Source: Gammaproteobacteria bacterium
GTDB lineage: Bacteria > Pseudomonadota > Gammaproteobacteria > HK1
Assembly: GCA_021773635.1 (NCBI GenBank)
Contig: JAJFJV010000023.1
Span: 99,118-163,117 of the forward strand
Reading direction: 5' to 3'
Length of the DNA: 64,000 nucleotides
Part shown: in pieces, positions 45,549 through 55,696 of the stretch
Numbering within the stretch: the first letter of the stretch is position 1
Layout of the letters: each line of letters begins with the position of its first letter
Notes under the pieces: generated by a model
What the model saw: the letters and a program-made list of their open reading frames with translations, nothing else
The model's database searches: none
What the model was told of the DNA's origin: nothing
Position numbers and translations under genes: made by a program

Positions 45549-48119
45549 CTAGCAGTGCCCGCTATCGGCACTGTCATCGCCTCCGTCACAGCAGGGCGGA
45601 TCCAGTGTCCGCTCCAGATCCATTTCTCCGCCCAAGCTAAGCCGCGGCAATCCGCCGGGCCCAACCCCGTTTTCCTTCACGGCCCGACGCAACAGCGCTT
45701 CTAGATCCCCGGCATTCAGGGCCGGACTGTATGAATAACCCTGAATGATGTGACAGCCGGCAGACCGAAGCAAAGCGAGTTGGGCACGGCTCTCCACCCC
45801 CTTTGCCTGCATTCGGTAGCCGAGCCCATTACCGATGGCCAGCATGGACCTGACGACACAGTGCACCTTCTCGTCGGTGGCCAGCTTGGCCACCAGTGAA
45901 CAATCCAGCTTGAGTGCATCGGCCAACTGGCGGCGAAGATGAGCGATGGAGGCAAAGCCGGTACCAAAGGCATCGACGGTAAGATGGATACCGTTACGTC
46001 GAAGTCCTGCCAGCGCCTCCCTGCAACCACCCGCCTGTTCAAAAAAAGCGACCTCCGCCAGTTCCAGTTCCAGATCCTCATGTCTGACGCCAGTCTCGCG
46101 CAGGATCTTGGGAATGACCTCGGCCACCCGGCCGCGCTTCAGTTGCCGCCCGGATACGTTCACCGCCATGCGCAAGTTGTCATAGCCTGCCTGATGCAAG
46201 CGCGACAACTGACGGCAAGCCCGTCGTAGCACCCATTCACCAATGGGCACAATCAGCCCGGTCTGTTCGGCGATGGGAATAAAACGCTCTGGCGGGATGC
46301 AGCCGTGCTCTGGATGATTCCAGCGCAACATGGACTCCAGTGCAATGACTTCTCCGGTGCTCTCCATCACCAACGGCTGGTAGGCCAGACTCAATTCACC
46401 CCGCGTCAGCGCATGGCGCAGCCCCATCTCCAGATCGACGCGCTCGTCCACCCCGGCGGCCAGGGACGCGGTAAAAAACTGGTAGTTATTCCTGCCCTCA
46501 GCCTTGGCGCGATAAAGGGCAAGGTCTGCATTTTTCATGAGGGTGGTCGCATCCGCGCCGTCCTGGGGATAGAGACTGACGCCCAGGCTGGCCCCGATAG
46601 CAATCTCATGGCCCTCGAACACGAAAGGCTCATCCAGGGTACGCAGAATGCTTTCCGCCACCAGTCCCACCGCCTGCGGCTCACTGATCTCTTCGAGTAA
46701 AAACAGAAACTCATCGCCACCAAGACGGGCAATGGTATCGCCCCGGCGCATCCGCTCCTCAAGACGCCGGGCAACCGCTTTTAACAAACCGTCTCCCACC
46801 GAATGCCCCAAGTTGTCATTTACATCCTTGAAACCATCCAGGTCCAGGAAGATGACGCCGACCTGCAGTTGATTGCGCTGCGCACGCTCCAAAGCATGGC
46901 TGAGACGAATTCGGCATAACAAGCGGTTGGGCAACCCGGTCAGCGGATCATGATGGGCAAGATATTCCATGCGCTCCTGGGAACGCTTGAGTGCACTGAT
47001 ATCCGACAGCACGCTGACATAGTGAGTGACCTCATCCGCCGCATCGTGGACCGCGCTGATGGTGAGCCATTCGGGGTAAATCTCTCCGCTCCTGCGCCGG
47101 TTCCAAATCTCACCACGCCAGACACCCTCTTCTACAAGGCTCTGCCACATGGCCACATAAAAGGCACGGTCATGGCGACCCGACTGGAGAATGCGTGGAT
47201 TATGACCAATGGCCTCCGCCTCGCTATAGCCGGTGATACGGGTAAAGGCCGGGTTAACCGCGAGTATGCGTGGCTCCGTCGAAGCAATGATCATTCCCTC
47301 ACTGCTGTGCTCGTAGAGGCTACGGACTTGCCGGAGCTGCTGCTCCCGTGTTTCAAGTACCAGCAGAGGTTTTCGCAGCCCCGCCTCGGCAACCACCCGG
47401 TAGACACACCAGAAAGCCAGCACGTAGCTGGCCTGGCCCAGCAATACCAAGGGCGCATCTCCACCGGCACCAAATTCCATCAAATTCGCCACTATGGAAA
47501 ATCCCAGGGCGGCCAGCATCCAGCTGACAAAGCCAGAGTTAACCCGTTGACGAAGCGGCCAGAAGCGCACACTGGCAGCTATCAGCATGATGAAGGTCGC
47601 TGCACCGACAAGGAGATGAACGGCGCTACCGGCAGGCTCGGGGGGAAATACTGCGAGCACCAACACCGCCACTGCCGCCGCCACCAGCCCCTGAGCTATA
47701 AACAGTTCAACACGCCCAAATTCCCTCTGCAGGAATCCCGGAGCAGCGAACAAAACCAAAGCGGCATAGAACCGGGATGCACTCCATAGTCCGCCGGAAA
47801 ATGCCTCTTCCGTAAGCCTGCCAAAGCCACTTTCCGTATAGGACAACAGATGTGCAAAAGCAAAGATTGCCACCCAGGCAAAACCTGAACTCAGAAACAG
47901 CAGCAGATGGTTACGGGAAATCGGAAAACTATGCCAGCCAATCACCACCACCAGAGCGGCCAGTGTGGCGCACATAAGCTCGGCCAGGAAATGAGACAGA
48001 TTCGGGCTATGGAGCGCCCCGGCAACCAGTGCGGTCACCATAAGAACGGGCACCATCCCTGTGCGCCCGGCCGCTGCCCAAGAGGGCAATGACGGAGCAG
48101 TCAACGCACGCGCCTTCAT
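45549..48119 (-). CDS. MASE3-like / PAS / GGDEF / degenerate EAL protein
   Basis: 856-aa membrane c-di-GMP protein. About eight helices (20-245) resembling a MASE3 sensor, then PAS (about 265-390), GGDEF (about 395-555) with intact RLGGDEF and an upstream RxxD I-site (RRGD), and EAL-like domain (about 575-815). The EAL motif reads ESMLRW, D-D-F-G is DAFG, and A-E-G-V-E is AKGVE, so two catalytic residues are missing (second Asp to Ala, Glu to Lys). Predicted diguanylate cyclase with a non-hydrolytic EAL that may bind c-di-GMP. The tail ends in a Cys/Asp-rich segment (CCDGGDDSADSGHC). Confidence 0.9.
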   Translation of the reverse strand: MKARALTAPSLPSWAAAGRTGMVPVLMVTALVAGALHSPNLSHFLAELMCATLAALVVVIGWHSFPISRNHLLLFLSSGFAWVAIFAFAHLLSYTESGFGRLTEEAFSGGLWSASRFYAALVLFAAPGFLQREFGRVELFIAQGLVAAAVAVLVLAVFPPEPAGSAVHLLVGAATFIMLIAASVRFWPLRQRVNSGFVSWMLAALGFSIVANLMEFGAGGDAPLVLLGQASYVLAFWCVYRVVAEAGLRKPLLVLETREQQLRQVRSLYEHSSEGMIIASTEPRILAVNPAFTRITGYSEAEAIGHNPRILQSGRHDRAFYVAMWQSLVEEGVWRGEIWNRRRSGEIYPEWLTISAVHDAADEVTHYVSVLSDISALKRSQERMEYLAHHDPLTGLPNRLLCRIRLSHALERAQRNQLQVGVIFLDLDGFKDVNDNLGHSVGDGLLKAVARRLEERMRRGDTIARLGGDEFLFLLEEISEPQAVGLVAESILRTLDEPFVFEGHEIAIGASLGVSLYPQDGADATTLMKNADLALYRAKAEGRNNYQFFTASLAAGVDERVDLEMGLRHALTRGELSLAYQPLVMESTGEVIALESMLRWNHPEHGCIPPERFIPIAEQTGLIVPIGEWVLRRACRQLSRLHQAGYDNLRMAVNVSGRQLKRGRVAEVIPKILRETGVRHEDLELELAEVAFFEQAGGCREALAGLRRNGIHLTVDAFGTGFASIAHLRRQLADALKLDCSLVAKLATDEKVHCVVRSMLAIGNGLGYRMQAKGVESRAQLALLRSAGCHIIQGYSYSPALNAGDLEALLRRAVKENGVGPGGLPRLSLGGEMDLERTLDPPCCDGGDDSADSGHC

Positions 48120-48331
48120 TTCAATTCTTCAGCCAGAAATGGCATATGCCATATGCTCTTTATAGGCTTATTGCATAGCTTTATCCACCCAGTATTTAGC
48201 TCGGAAAAGGGACTGCTAATGAGTGCCAGAATTCCTGAACATGCGACGCCATCGCTCTCGCCATTACATTTCTTTATGGTATGGTCGCGAGGCGGAATCG
48301 CCCACGGGGCGTTTGGCTAAGGGAGCTGGAA

Positions 48332-49096
48332 ATGCGTCTGAGGATCCTGGGTTGCAGCGGCGGCATTGGTGCCGGGCTGCGCACCACCTCGCTACTTCTT
48401 GATGATGACATCCTCATCGATGCCGGTACCGGTGTCGGCGACTTGACGCTGGAGGAAATGCGCCGGGTACGCCACATTTTTGTCACCCATTCCCACCTTG
48501 ATCACGTCACCTCGATCCCGAAAATTCTCGATACCCTGTTTACCGATATCGAGGAACCCATCCTGGTGCATGCCCAGCCCAAGACTATCGAGGCCCTCAC
48601 CGCCCATATCTTCAACTGGACCATCTGGCCGGATTTTGCCGTCCTCCCCACCCAGCATGCACCGGTCATGAAATATGTCCCCATGTCTGCCGGCGAAAAA
48701 GTTACCTTAGGCGACAAGACTCTGGAGATGATCCCGGTCAATCACATCGTTCCGGGGGTGGCCTACCTTATTTCCGAGAGGGACAAACGCATTTGCTTCA
48801 GTGGCGACACGACCACCAATGACACCCTGTGGGCGGCACTAAACAAACAAAAATCTCTGGATCTGCTGCTGGTGGAATGTGCCTTTTCAGAGCGGGATCG
48901 GAAGATCGCCGAATTGGCCAAACACTACAGCCCCGATCTTCTGATGGCGGATCTGAAAAAACTCAAACACCGCCCGCCCATCGGCATCTCCCACCTGCAG
49001 CCGGGAGATGAGGAGCTGATTATTAAGGAATGCGAGGCGCTGAATTCGGACTTCGAACTCTTCCGCCTCAAGGGTGGTGACACCTTCGAGTTCTAA
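48332..49096 (+). CDS. MBL-fold hydrolase, cyclic-nucleotide phosphodiesterase-like
   Basis: 254-aa metallo-beta-lactamase-fold enzyme. ATG at 48332 follows GGGAG. Metal site THSHLDH (52-58), later SGDTTTND and final SHLQPG. The sequence style (LRILGCSGGIGAGLRTTSLLL) matches class-II 3',5'-cyclic-nucleotide phosphodiesterase-type proteins. Activity on cAMP is possible but not shown. Convergent to gloB; divergent from the GGDEF gene. Confidence 0.8.
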   Translation: MRLRILGCSGGIGAGLRTTSLLLDDDILIDAGTGVGDLTLEEMRRVRHIFVTHSHLDHVTSIPKILDTLFTDIEEPILVHAQPKTIEALTAHIFNWTIWPDFAVLPTQHAPVMKYVPMSAGEKVTLGDKTLEMIPVNHIVPGVAYLISERDKRICFSGDTTTNDTLWAALNKQKSLDLLLVECAFSERDRKIAELAKHYSPDLLMADLKKLKHRPPIGISHLQPGDEELIIKECEALNSDFELFRLKGGDTFEF

Positions 49097-49111
49097 GTCC
49101 CTCGCAGCACC

Positions 49112-49891
49112 TCAGTCGTAGCGAGAATCCTTCCAGTAACGCACGGTGCCGAATATCTCGGCGGGACTGGTTAATGTGCGCCCGGAAAATTGCTCAGCGG
49201 CCTGTTTTACACCCGGTATATGGGCGCGCAGGAAAGGATTGACCTTCAGTTCTTGAGCCAGAGTTGAAGGCACCGTGGGCTCACCACGCGACCGCTGCGC
49301 CCTGGCCTCAACTTCCCGCGCCAGCAAGTCCGGGTTATCCGGTTCCACCCACTTGGCAAAACCGATGTTATCCAGAGTGTATTCATGGGCACAGTAGGCC
49401 AGGGTATCGCCGGGTAGCGCTGCAATTCTGGCAAGCGAAACACTCATCTGCTCCGGCGTACCCTCGAACAAACGGCCGCAACCCACACTGAACAGGGTAT
49501 CTCCGCAAAACAGATGACCCGCACCATAGTAGGCAATATGTCCCGCGGTATGCCCCGGCACATCCAGCACCTCGAACTCCACGCCGAGCTCTCCTGGCCG
49601 CACCCGGTCCCCGTCATGGAGTTGCTGCGTAATACCCGGAATGTGTTCCCCCGCCGGGCCATAGACAATCGCCTCCGGTGAATGCTGCAACAATCGGCGA
49701 ATGCCGCCGGTGTGATCCGAGTGATGGTGGGTAATCAGAATAGCGGCGAGCTCCAGGCCTTCCCGCTCCAGCGCCTCAAGTACAGGCCCGGCATCACCCG
49801 GGTCCACAACTACGCCCGCCGTGCTGCCCGATGCGCACAGCAGCCAGATGTAATTGTCACCAAAGGCCGGAATGGGGGAAATATTCAACAT
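49112..49891 (-). CDS. gloB: Hydroxyacylglutathione hydrolase (glyoxalase II)
   Basis: 259-aa MBL-fold enzyme hydrolysing S-D-lactoylglutathione. THHHSDH (54-60), FGDNYIW N-terminus, GHTAGHIAYY, LFCGDTLFSVGCGRLFEGT and the C-terminal HEYTLDN. The ATG at 49891 has GAGGA six bases upstream; an in-frame TTG at 49897 is less likely. Confidence 0.96.
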   Translation of the reverse strand: MLNISPIPAFGDNYIWLLCASGSTAGVVVDPGDAGPVLEALEREGLELAAILITHHHSDHTGGIRRLLQHSPEAIVYGPAGEHIPGITQQLHDGDRVRPGELGVEFEVLDVPGHTAGHIAYYGAGHLFCGDTLFSVGCGRLFEGTPEQMSVSLARIAALPGDTLAYCAHEYTLDNIGFAKWVEPDNPDLLAREVEARAQRSRGEPTVPSTLAQELKVNPFLRAHIPGVKQAAEQFSGRTLTSPAEIFGTVRYWKDSRYD

Positions 49892-49940
49892 CTGCAATCC
49901 TCATGACCGTGAGCGGAGCCATTATAATGCTACCCATCCC

Positions 49941-50855
49941 TCAGGCACGGCGCACCCCCCTGCCCTCGATGACGTAGATAGCAAGGGCCAACCATATCAG
50001 CGCAAAACTGAGGCCCGTACCCATGGAAAAGGGCTCCGAGAAGATAAACACGGCGAGCAGGAAGTGACTGGTGGGGACGATATATTGCAGCAGACCCACC
50101 GTGGCCAGTAACAAGCGTTTGGTGGCCTGGGCAAAGAGAATGAGGGGTAATGCGGTCACCAGCCCGGCCAGGACCAGATAGCCATCAAGCACCACGTCAC
50201 CGGCGCCAAAGGTTCCCGACCCCGCCACGTGTAACCAGACAAGATAGGGTAGCGCCGCCGCGAGCAAAATTATGGTCTCCACCAGCTGCCCGCCAATAGC
50301 ATCCACCGGTGCCAGCTTGCGTATCAGCCCGTAAATCCCGAAGGAAAAAGCGAGCCCCAGAGCGACCCAGGGGAAGGCCCCCAGCTGCCAGATCTGATTA
50401 CTGACTCCAGCTATGGCCAGGATAACCGCCAACACCTGCCACGGCCTCAGTCGCTCCCTGAGAAATATGAAACCGAGAAACACCGACACCAGCGGGCAAA
50501 TAAAATAGCCGAGGCTCGACTCCAGTACTCGATCATGGGCTACCGCCCAAATAAATATCCCCCAGTTCAGACTGATAGCCAGCCCCGAGAGCAGCAGGGT
50601 CCCCAGCAACCGGCGATCGTGAAATATCCGCGCAATCGCCCCCCAACGCCGCAGCAGACTGACCAGCACAGAAACGAATACCACCGACCAGACCACCCGA
50701 TGGGCGAGCACTTCAAGCGCAGGCACCTCGGCTACCAGCTTGAAATACAGCGGAAAGAGCCCCCAGATGGCATACGCGCCCAAGGCATAGAACATGCCGC
50801 TCGACGACGCAGCTCGTTGTGCAGATTGACTGCCCTCGACTGACTCTGATCCCAT
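49941..50855 (-). CDS. rarD: RarD-type EamA transporter
   Basis: 304-aa inner-membrane protein with about ten helices in two EamA repeats. RarD signatures: YALGAYAIWGLFPLYFKLV and HRVVWSVVFV. RarD proteins are drug/metabolite transporters of unknown substrate. Eleven bases behind the pitA-like start region on the same strand, after pitA. Confidence 0.93.
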   Translation of the reverse strand: MGSESVEGSQSAQRAASSSGMFYALGAYAIWGLFPLYFKLVAEVPALEVLAHRVVWSVVFVSVLVSLLRRWGAIARIFHDRRLLGTLLLSGLAISLNWGIFIWAVAHDRVLESSLGYFICPLVSVFLGFIFLRERLRPWQVLAVILAIAGVSNQIWQLGAFPWVALGLAFSFGIYGLIRKLAPVDAIGGQLVETIILLAAALPYLVWLHVAGSGTFGAGDVVLDGYLVLAGLVTALPLILFAQATKRLLLATVGLLQYIVPTSHFLLAVFIFSEPFSMGTGLSFALIWLALAIYVIEGRGVRRA

Positions 50856-50866
50856 AAATTCCCGCG

Positions 50867-52120
50867 TTAGCTGAAAACGAGCCGAAACAGAAAGAAAAAT
50901 ACGATGGACAATACGGCTCCGGCAGGCAGGGTAACAGCCCAGGACAGAAAAATAGTGCGCACCACATCAAGCCGCAGGGCACCAATCCCGCGCGCAAATC
51001 CAACCCCTAACACCGCCCCCACCAGGGTCTGAGTGGCAGAGATCGGCAGCCCCGTCCCCGAGGCCAGTACCAGCGTGGTGGCCGCCCCGAGTTCGGCAGC
51101 AAAACCGCGACTGGGGGTGAGTTCGGTGATACCGCGACCAATGGTGGCCATCACCCGATGACCGAAAGTAGCCAGGCCGATGACTATACCGATACCCCCC
51201 AGCAGCAAAATCCAGACAGGAGTTGCCGAGTGGACAGCGATGTCACCGCCGGATTGTACGATGCCAACCACCGCGGCAACCGGACCGATGGCGTTGGCCA
51301 CATCATTGGAGCCATGGGCAAAGGCCATGCCTATCGCGGTAAAGACCATCAAGATCGCGAAGATCTTTTCCATATTGGCATAGTGAAAGTCGCGGTCATC
51401 GTCGGCTATTATCATCACCCTGCGGATTAGCCAGGCACCCAAAATGGCAATCCCAACGCCGATAGCAACGGCTACCCCCACCGACTGCGCCAGCGACAAC
51501 TCCAAACCCACGTGCTTCAGGCCCTTGACCAGGGTCACCATGGAGATGATGAAACCCACCATAAAGATGTAGCCAGGTACATATCTCCGGGCATTGGCAA
51601 CGGGATCGGGAGTATCAATTACCAGCCGCTGCACACTGCTGAACACCGCATAGGCAATGATGCCCGCAAGCACCGGTGACACGATCCAGCTCAGGGTAAT
51701 GGTGCCAACCTTGCTCCAGTTGACGACATCCGCGCCCATGCCGGCGACACTGAAACCGACGATGGCACCGATGATGGAATGGGTGGTGGAAACCGGCCAG
51801 CCCCTGCGGGTGGCCAGCAATAACCAGATAGCCGCCGCCAGCAGTGAGGAAAGCATGCCATAGACCAGCAGTTCAGGATTTGCCGACAGGGAGGAGACAT
51901 CAACGATATCCTTGCGGATGGTCCGCGTGACCTCACCGCCGGCAAGAATGGCCCCAGCCACCTCGAAGACCGCCGCAATGATGATTGCCTGACGAAAGCG
52001 GATAGCGCCTGAACCCACCGAGGTGCCCATGGCATTGGCCACGTCGTTAGCACCAATCCCCCAAGCCATGAAAAGCCCAAAGAGCACGGCAAGCCCGAGA
52101 TAGAGGGTTCCGAATTCCAT
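50867..52120 (-). CDS. pitA: Inorganic phosphate transporter, Pit family
   Basis: 417-aa membrane protein. Both Pit repeats are visible: GIGANDVANAMGTSVGSGAI near the N-terminus and AHGSNDVANAIGP in the C-terminal half. ATG at 52120 is 19 bp after the DUF47 stop; an extended frame reaches 52204 but lacks the family start MEF.. and overlaps DUF47. Low-affinity cation-coupled Pi uptake. Confidence 0.95.
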   Translation of the reverse strand: MEFGTLYLGLAVLFGLFMAWGIGANDVANAMGTSVGSGAIRFRQAIIIAAVFEVAGAILAGGEVTRTIRKDIVDVSSLSANPELLVYGMLSSLLAAAIWLLLATRRGWPVSTTHSIIGAIVGFSVAGMGADVVNWSKVGTITLSWIVSPVLAGIIAYAVFSSVQRLVIDTPDPVANARRYVPGYIFMVGFIISMVTLVKGLKHVGLELSLAQSVGVAVAIGVGIAILGAWLIRRVMIIADDDRDFHYANMEKIFAILMVFTAIGMAFAHGSNDVANAIGPVAAVVGIVQSGGDIAVHSATPVWILLLGGIGIVIGLATFGHRVMATIGRGITELTPSRGFAAELGAATTLVLASGTGLPISATQTLVGAVLGVGFARGIGALRLDVVRTIFLSWAVTLPAGAVLSIVFFFLFRLVFS

Positions 52121-52139
52121 GGATTCTAGCGCCAGTAAG

Positions 52140-52820
52140 CTAGCGTGCCAGCATGAGCTGTAAACGGTTGCCCACGCGCTCGCCAAGATCGGCGATCTCG
52201 CCAATCCAGTCGATAATCCGGTACCAGAAAATCACGTCCACAGGGGGGTAATCCGCTTCGATGGCAAACAGGCTACGGCGCAAACGGCGTTCGAGCTTGT
52301 CGGTCTCGCGCTCGATCTGATGCAGGGCATCGATCATATTTTCCACCCGCTCCACCGCCCCGCCCCTGAATCCTGCCTCTACCAGTTCATCCAGCTCATC
52401 CACCACCTCCCGGGCCTGGGCCGAGGTCTCCACACAACGCCGGACAAACAGGGCCAGCGGTTCCGCCAGCGGGGGTGGCAATTTCATCTCACGCCCCACC
52501 ACCACGCCGGCAATATCCCGTGCCATATTGGCAATCTTGTCCTGCATGGTGAGTACCTCCAGCACCTGCTCCCGGGACATGGGCATCAACAGGCCACGGG
52601 GTAAGCGACCACGCAATTTGTGCTTCAGATCGTCCGCAGCGTTCTCGCGCACCGCGATATCCTTTTGTATCTCGGTGGCACGCGCCAGATTTCCCGCCGC
52701 CACCGCCTCAAAAAAAGGCTCCAGCTCTTGCACACAGGATTGCACACGGTCCATATGCTGCTGCAGTGGTCGTACCGGGGAACGCGCAAACAGGCGGGTA
52801 ATGGAGCTCTTGAAGGCCAT
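52140..52820 (-). CDS. DUF47 (TIGR00153) phosphate-transport regulator
   Basis: 226-aa PhoU-like helical protein starting MAFKSSITRLF, with GGGAGAATCCGC before the ATG at 52820. Internal SREQVLEVLTMQDKIANMARDI and DELVEAGFRG are family features. DUF47 genes regularly precede pit genes and are thought to control them; the same order holds here. Confidence 0.92.
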   Translation of the reverse strand: MAFKSSITRLFARSPVRPLQQHMDRVQSCVQELEPFFEAVAAGNLARATEIQKDIAVRENAADDLKHKLRGRLPRGLLMPMSREQVLEVLTMQDKIANMARDIAGVVVGREMKLPPPLAEPLALFVRRCVETSAQAREVVDELDELVEAGFRGGAVERVENMIDALHQIERETDKLERRLRRSLFAIEADYPPVDVIFWYRIIDWIGEIADLGERVGNRLQLMLAR

Positions 52821-53023
52821 GCGGATTCTCCCGGACACTGACGACGAAAATGGAGGCTGGTGATGAAAGTTTAGCTGCTGTGATGGCCAGGCTCGCAAAA
52901 ATATGCGGCCGGATAACGGGCAACGGCGTATCCCGCTGGAGCTAATCTGCCCGGGGCTATAACATATCGCGGGTCTACGGCCGCGGTCGGCCCTATCCCA
53001 CAATTACATGGATCTGCCTCGCT

Positions 53024-53407
53024 ATGAGCAAAACACCCGGTATTCCTGAAACCCTCAGCTTCCAGTTAGGTGGATTCGGTGATCGTCAGAGTCTGGAACT
53101 CGGAGAAAACGGGGAAGTCCTCATCACCAGCGGCAACGCCGGCATCTCCTGGTTCTATCCCGGTGAGAAGAAAACCACCAAGAGCGAGACGCCCGATGCA
53201 GAAAAATGGGCCAGCTTTCTGGCCTGCGTGGAAGAGCTGGAGGTATGGAGCTGGGAACCGCAGTATTTTCACACCGATATGTGTGACGGCATCCAGTGGG
53301 AAGTGAAGCTTGCGCTGGGCGACAAAGCCGTGCACAGCCATGGCACCAACAAGACGCCGGAAGGCTTTGACGAATTCAAGGCAGCGGTAAAGGAACTGCT
53401 GTCCTGA
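53024..53407 (+). CDS. Conserved-looking hypothetical protein
   Basis: 127-aa soluble protein with balanced composition and Trp-rich centre (VEELEVWSWEPQYF) and end KTPEGFDEFKAAVKELLS. No signal peptide, no known motif. Even codon use and a clean start argue it is real. Divergent from the DUF47-pit-rarD operon. Confidence 0.65.
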   Translation: MSKTPGIPETLSFQLGGFGDRQSLELGENGEVLITSGNAGISWFYPGEKKTTKSETPDAEKWASFLACVEELEVWSWEPQYFHTDMCDGIQWEVKLALGDKAVHSHGTNKTPEGFDEFKAAVKELLS

Positions 53408-53522
53408 TCCCACGGGACTGGTAGCCCCCGGGAAAATGGAAACAAGGTTAGCCGCCACGGTAAACGACACTTTCCCGGATTACTTTGTTTCATCCAGGCT
53501 ACGAGCTACGGACTATTACCCA

Positions 53523-53620
53523 CCGTCATACCTGCGAAAGCAGGTATCCAGGGCGGCCTCATTGCCATACCTGTATTCTCTGGATACCGGATTTCCGCTT
53601 CGCTACATCCGGCATGACGG
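53523..53620. repeat. Palindromic dispersed element (third repeat)
   Basis: 98-bp element from CCGTCAT to ATGACGG, with inner repeats GTCATACCTGCGAAAGCAGG and TCTGGATACCGG. Related in its terminal ATGACG to the palindromic core of the two MITEs but without their 19-bp ends. Lies in the 253-bp gap between the 53024 gene and ybiT. Confidence 0.6.
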
Positions 53621-53660
53621 GGGAGTCGTAGCCAAGCCGTAGCCCGGAAAATTTCAAATC

Positions 53661-55274
53661 TCAGGCCGATTTTGCCAGCCCGCCCCCCATCTCCTGCGCC
53701 TTCAGATATTCATCGTAGGAGCCACTGAAGTTCACCAGCCCATCACGATTCATTTCGATGATGCGCGTGGCCAGCGAAGACACTACCTCACGATCATGGC
53801 TGACAAATATCAGTGTGCCCGGGTAGTTTTCCAGCGCCAGATTCAGGGCCTCGATAGTCTCCATATCCATATGGTTGGTGGGCTCGTCCATCAGCAGCAC
53901 GTTGGGCTTTTGCAGCATCAACTTTCCAAACAGCATACGCCCGCGCTCGCCACCGGAAAGTATGGTCACGGACTTGTTGATATCATCCTTGGAAAACAGC
54001 AGTCGTCCCAGGGTCCCACGCAGACTCTGCTCGTCGTCATCCTTCTGGCGCCACTGACTCATCCAGTCAAATAACGACATATCCTCCGCAAAATCCTCGG
54101 TATTATCCTGCGGGTAGTAGCCGAGGCTGGCATTTTCCGACCACTTTAAACGTCCGGAGTCCTTCTCAAGATCTCCGTACAGGGTGCGCAGCAAGGTAGT
54201 TTTGCCAATACCGTTGGGGCCGATGATGGCAATCCGCTCTCCCGTCTCCACCAGCAAGTCGAGTTTGGAAAATAACGGTGCCTCACCATAGCCCTTGGTC
54301 AGGCCCTTTATCTCCACCGCCAGGCGAAAGAGTTTCTTCTCCCGCTCAAAACGAATATACGGGCTCACACGACTCGAGGGCTTGATGTCCTCCAGCTCAA
54401 TCTTTTCAATCTGCCGGGCCCGTGACGTCGCCTGCCGGGCCTTGGAGGCATTGGCCGAAAAGCGGCTGACGAAGGCCTGCAGCTCGGCAATCTGCTTTTT
54501 CTTGCGTGCATTATCCCCCTGCTGGCGCTCCCGCACCCGCGTGGAGGCGATCATGTATTCATCATAGTTGCCCGGATAGACCCGCAACTCACCGTAATCC
54601 AGATCCGCCATGTGGGTACAGACACTGTTCAGAAAATGACGATCATGGGAGATGATAATCATGGTGCTGTTGCGTTTGTTCAGCACCTCCTCCAGCCAGC
54701 GAATGGCGTTGATATCCAGGTTATTGGTGGGCTCGTCCAATAGCAGAATGTCGGGATCTGAAAACAAGGCCTGGGCCAATAGCACGCGCAGCTTCCAGCC
54801 CGGCGCCACTGCACTCATGGGCCCCTCATGCTGCTCCAGCGGAATATCGAGACCCAGCAACAACTCACCGGCGCGGGACTCCGCGGTGTATCCATCCATC
54901 TCGGCAAAAGCATTCTCCAGCTCCGCCACCTGCATGCCCTCTTCCTCGCTCATCTCCGGCAGGCTGTAGATGCGATCGCGCTCACTCTTCACTTCCCACA
55001 GCTCGGCATAACCCATGATCACCGTGTCGATAACACTGTATTCCTCGAAGGCAAACTGGTCTTGGTTCAGCTTCCCCACCCGTTCATTGTTATCAATAGA
55101 GACGTTTCCCGAACTGGCCTCAAGATCGCCCCCGAGTATCTTTATCAGGGTGGATTTTCCGCACCCGTTGGCGCCAATCAATCCATAGCGATTGCCCTCA
55201 CCAAACTTGGCGGAGATATTTTCAAACAGGGGTTTGGCACCGAATTGCATGGTGATGTTGGCGGTGGTAATCAA
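53661..55274 (-). CDS. ybiT: ABC-F ATPase, YbiT type
   Basis: 537-aa ribosome-associated ABC-F protein with two ATPase cassettes. Walker [10 protein letters not shown] and GPNGIGKTT; first signature replaced by [15 protein letters not shown], second is LSGGERGRM; Walker [13 protein letters not shown] and [12 protein letters not shown]. The degenerate first signature is normal for YbiT. The TTG at 55274 gives [11 protein letters not shown], matching the family start; an upstream frame is spurious. Confidence 0.93.
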   Translation of the reverse strand: MITTANITMQFGAKPLFENISAKFGEGNRYGLIGANGCGKSTLIKILGGDLEASSGNVSIDNNERVGKLNQDQFAFEEYSVIDTVIMGYAELWEVKSERDRIYSLPEMSEEEGMQVAELENAFAEMDGYTAESRAGELLLGLDIPLEQHEGPMSAVAPGWKLRVLLAQALFSDPDILLLDEPTNNLDINAIRWLEEVLNKRNSTMIIISHDRHFLNSVCTHMADLDYGELRVYPGNYDEYMIASTRVRERQQGDNARKKKQIAELQAFVSRFSANASKARQATSRARQIEKIELEDIKPSSRVSPYIRFEREKKLFRLAVEIKGLTKGYGEAPLFSKLDLLVETGERIAIIGPNGIGKTTLLRTLYGDLEKDSGRLKWSENASLGYYPQDNTEDFAEDMSLFDWMSQWRQKDDDEQSLRGTLGRLLFSKDDINKSVTILSGGERGRMLFGKLMLQKPNVLLMDEPTNHMDMETIEALNLALENYPGTLIFVSHDREVVSSLATRIIEMNRDGLVNFSGSYDEYLKAQEMGGGLAKSA

Positions 55275-55386
55275 GGTACTGTTCCAGATCAGAGGGCTAT
55301 GGATAAATACGTAGTATCTGCTGTTGGGCAGAAGGACCGGGAATATACACACAAAAAGACCGGCGTGCAGCGGGGTGTCTTGTTTA

Positions 55387-55405
55387 TGGCGCGCCCGGAG
55401 AGATT
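55387..55405 (-). repeat. 19-nt copy of the tRNA-Arg 3' end
   Basis: Identical to the last 19 nt of tRNA-Arg, including CCA, 190 bp downstream of the real gene. The preceding sequence (GCGGGGTGT-TTGTTTA) is also shared, so the duplicated unit includes terminator-like sequence. After 19 nt it changes to ATTCGG, as in the tRNA-Ser copy. Confidence 0.85.
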
Positions 55406-55542
55406 ATTCGGTCCTTTCGTCCCTCACCCCTTCGGGGCCAGCTGCGCTGCGCTACGCTTCGCTGTTCCAACGGCTTCGCCATTGGTCGAACTCTAACCTG
55501 ATTATTTCGTCGGGAGTTCGAATTTTCAGCTCACCTACAAAC

Positions 55543-55571
55543 AAAAAACCCCGCACGAAGCGGGGTGTTTT
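55543..55571 (-). terminator. Terminator behind tRNA-Arg
   Basis: Minus-strand hairpin ACCCCGC-TTCGT-GCGGGGT followed by a T run, just beyond the tRNA 3' end. It closes the tRNA-Ser/tRNA-Arg transcript. Confidence 0.8.
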
Positions 55572-55576
55572 GTTTA

Positions 55577-55653
55577 TGGCGCGCCCGGAGAGATTCGAAC
55601 TCCCGACCGCCTGGTTCGTAGCCAGGTACTCTATCCAGCTGAGCTACGGGCGC
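55577..55653 (-). tRNA. tRNA-Arg (ACG)
   Basis: 77-nt cloverleaf with encoded CCA. Acceptor GCGCCCG / CGGGCGC, anticodon loop CTACGAA (anticodon ACG, read as ICG), T-loop GTTCGAATC. The ACG tRNA is the usual target of the tadA product encoded at 62751-63260. Confidence 0.97.
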
Positions 55654-55677
55654 AATTAAACTGTTGGTTCCACTTTT

Positions 55678-55696
55678 TGGCGGAGAGGGTGGGATT
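55678..55696 (-). repeat. 19-nt copy of the tRNA-Ser 3' end
   Basis: Matches the last 19 nt of tRNA-Ser with one substitution, 81 bp downstream of the gene. It also switches to ATTCGG right after position 19, like the tRNA-Arg copy at 55387. Confidence 0.8.

Noticed and set aside
53661..55274. Frameshifted or defective ABC-F because the first signature is not LSGG
   Set aside because: The V-A-P-G-W-K-L-R replacement is normal for YbiT-type ABC-F proteins.
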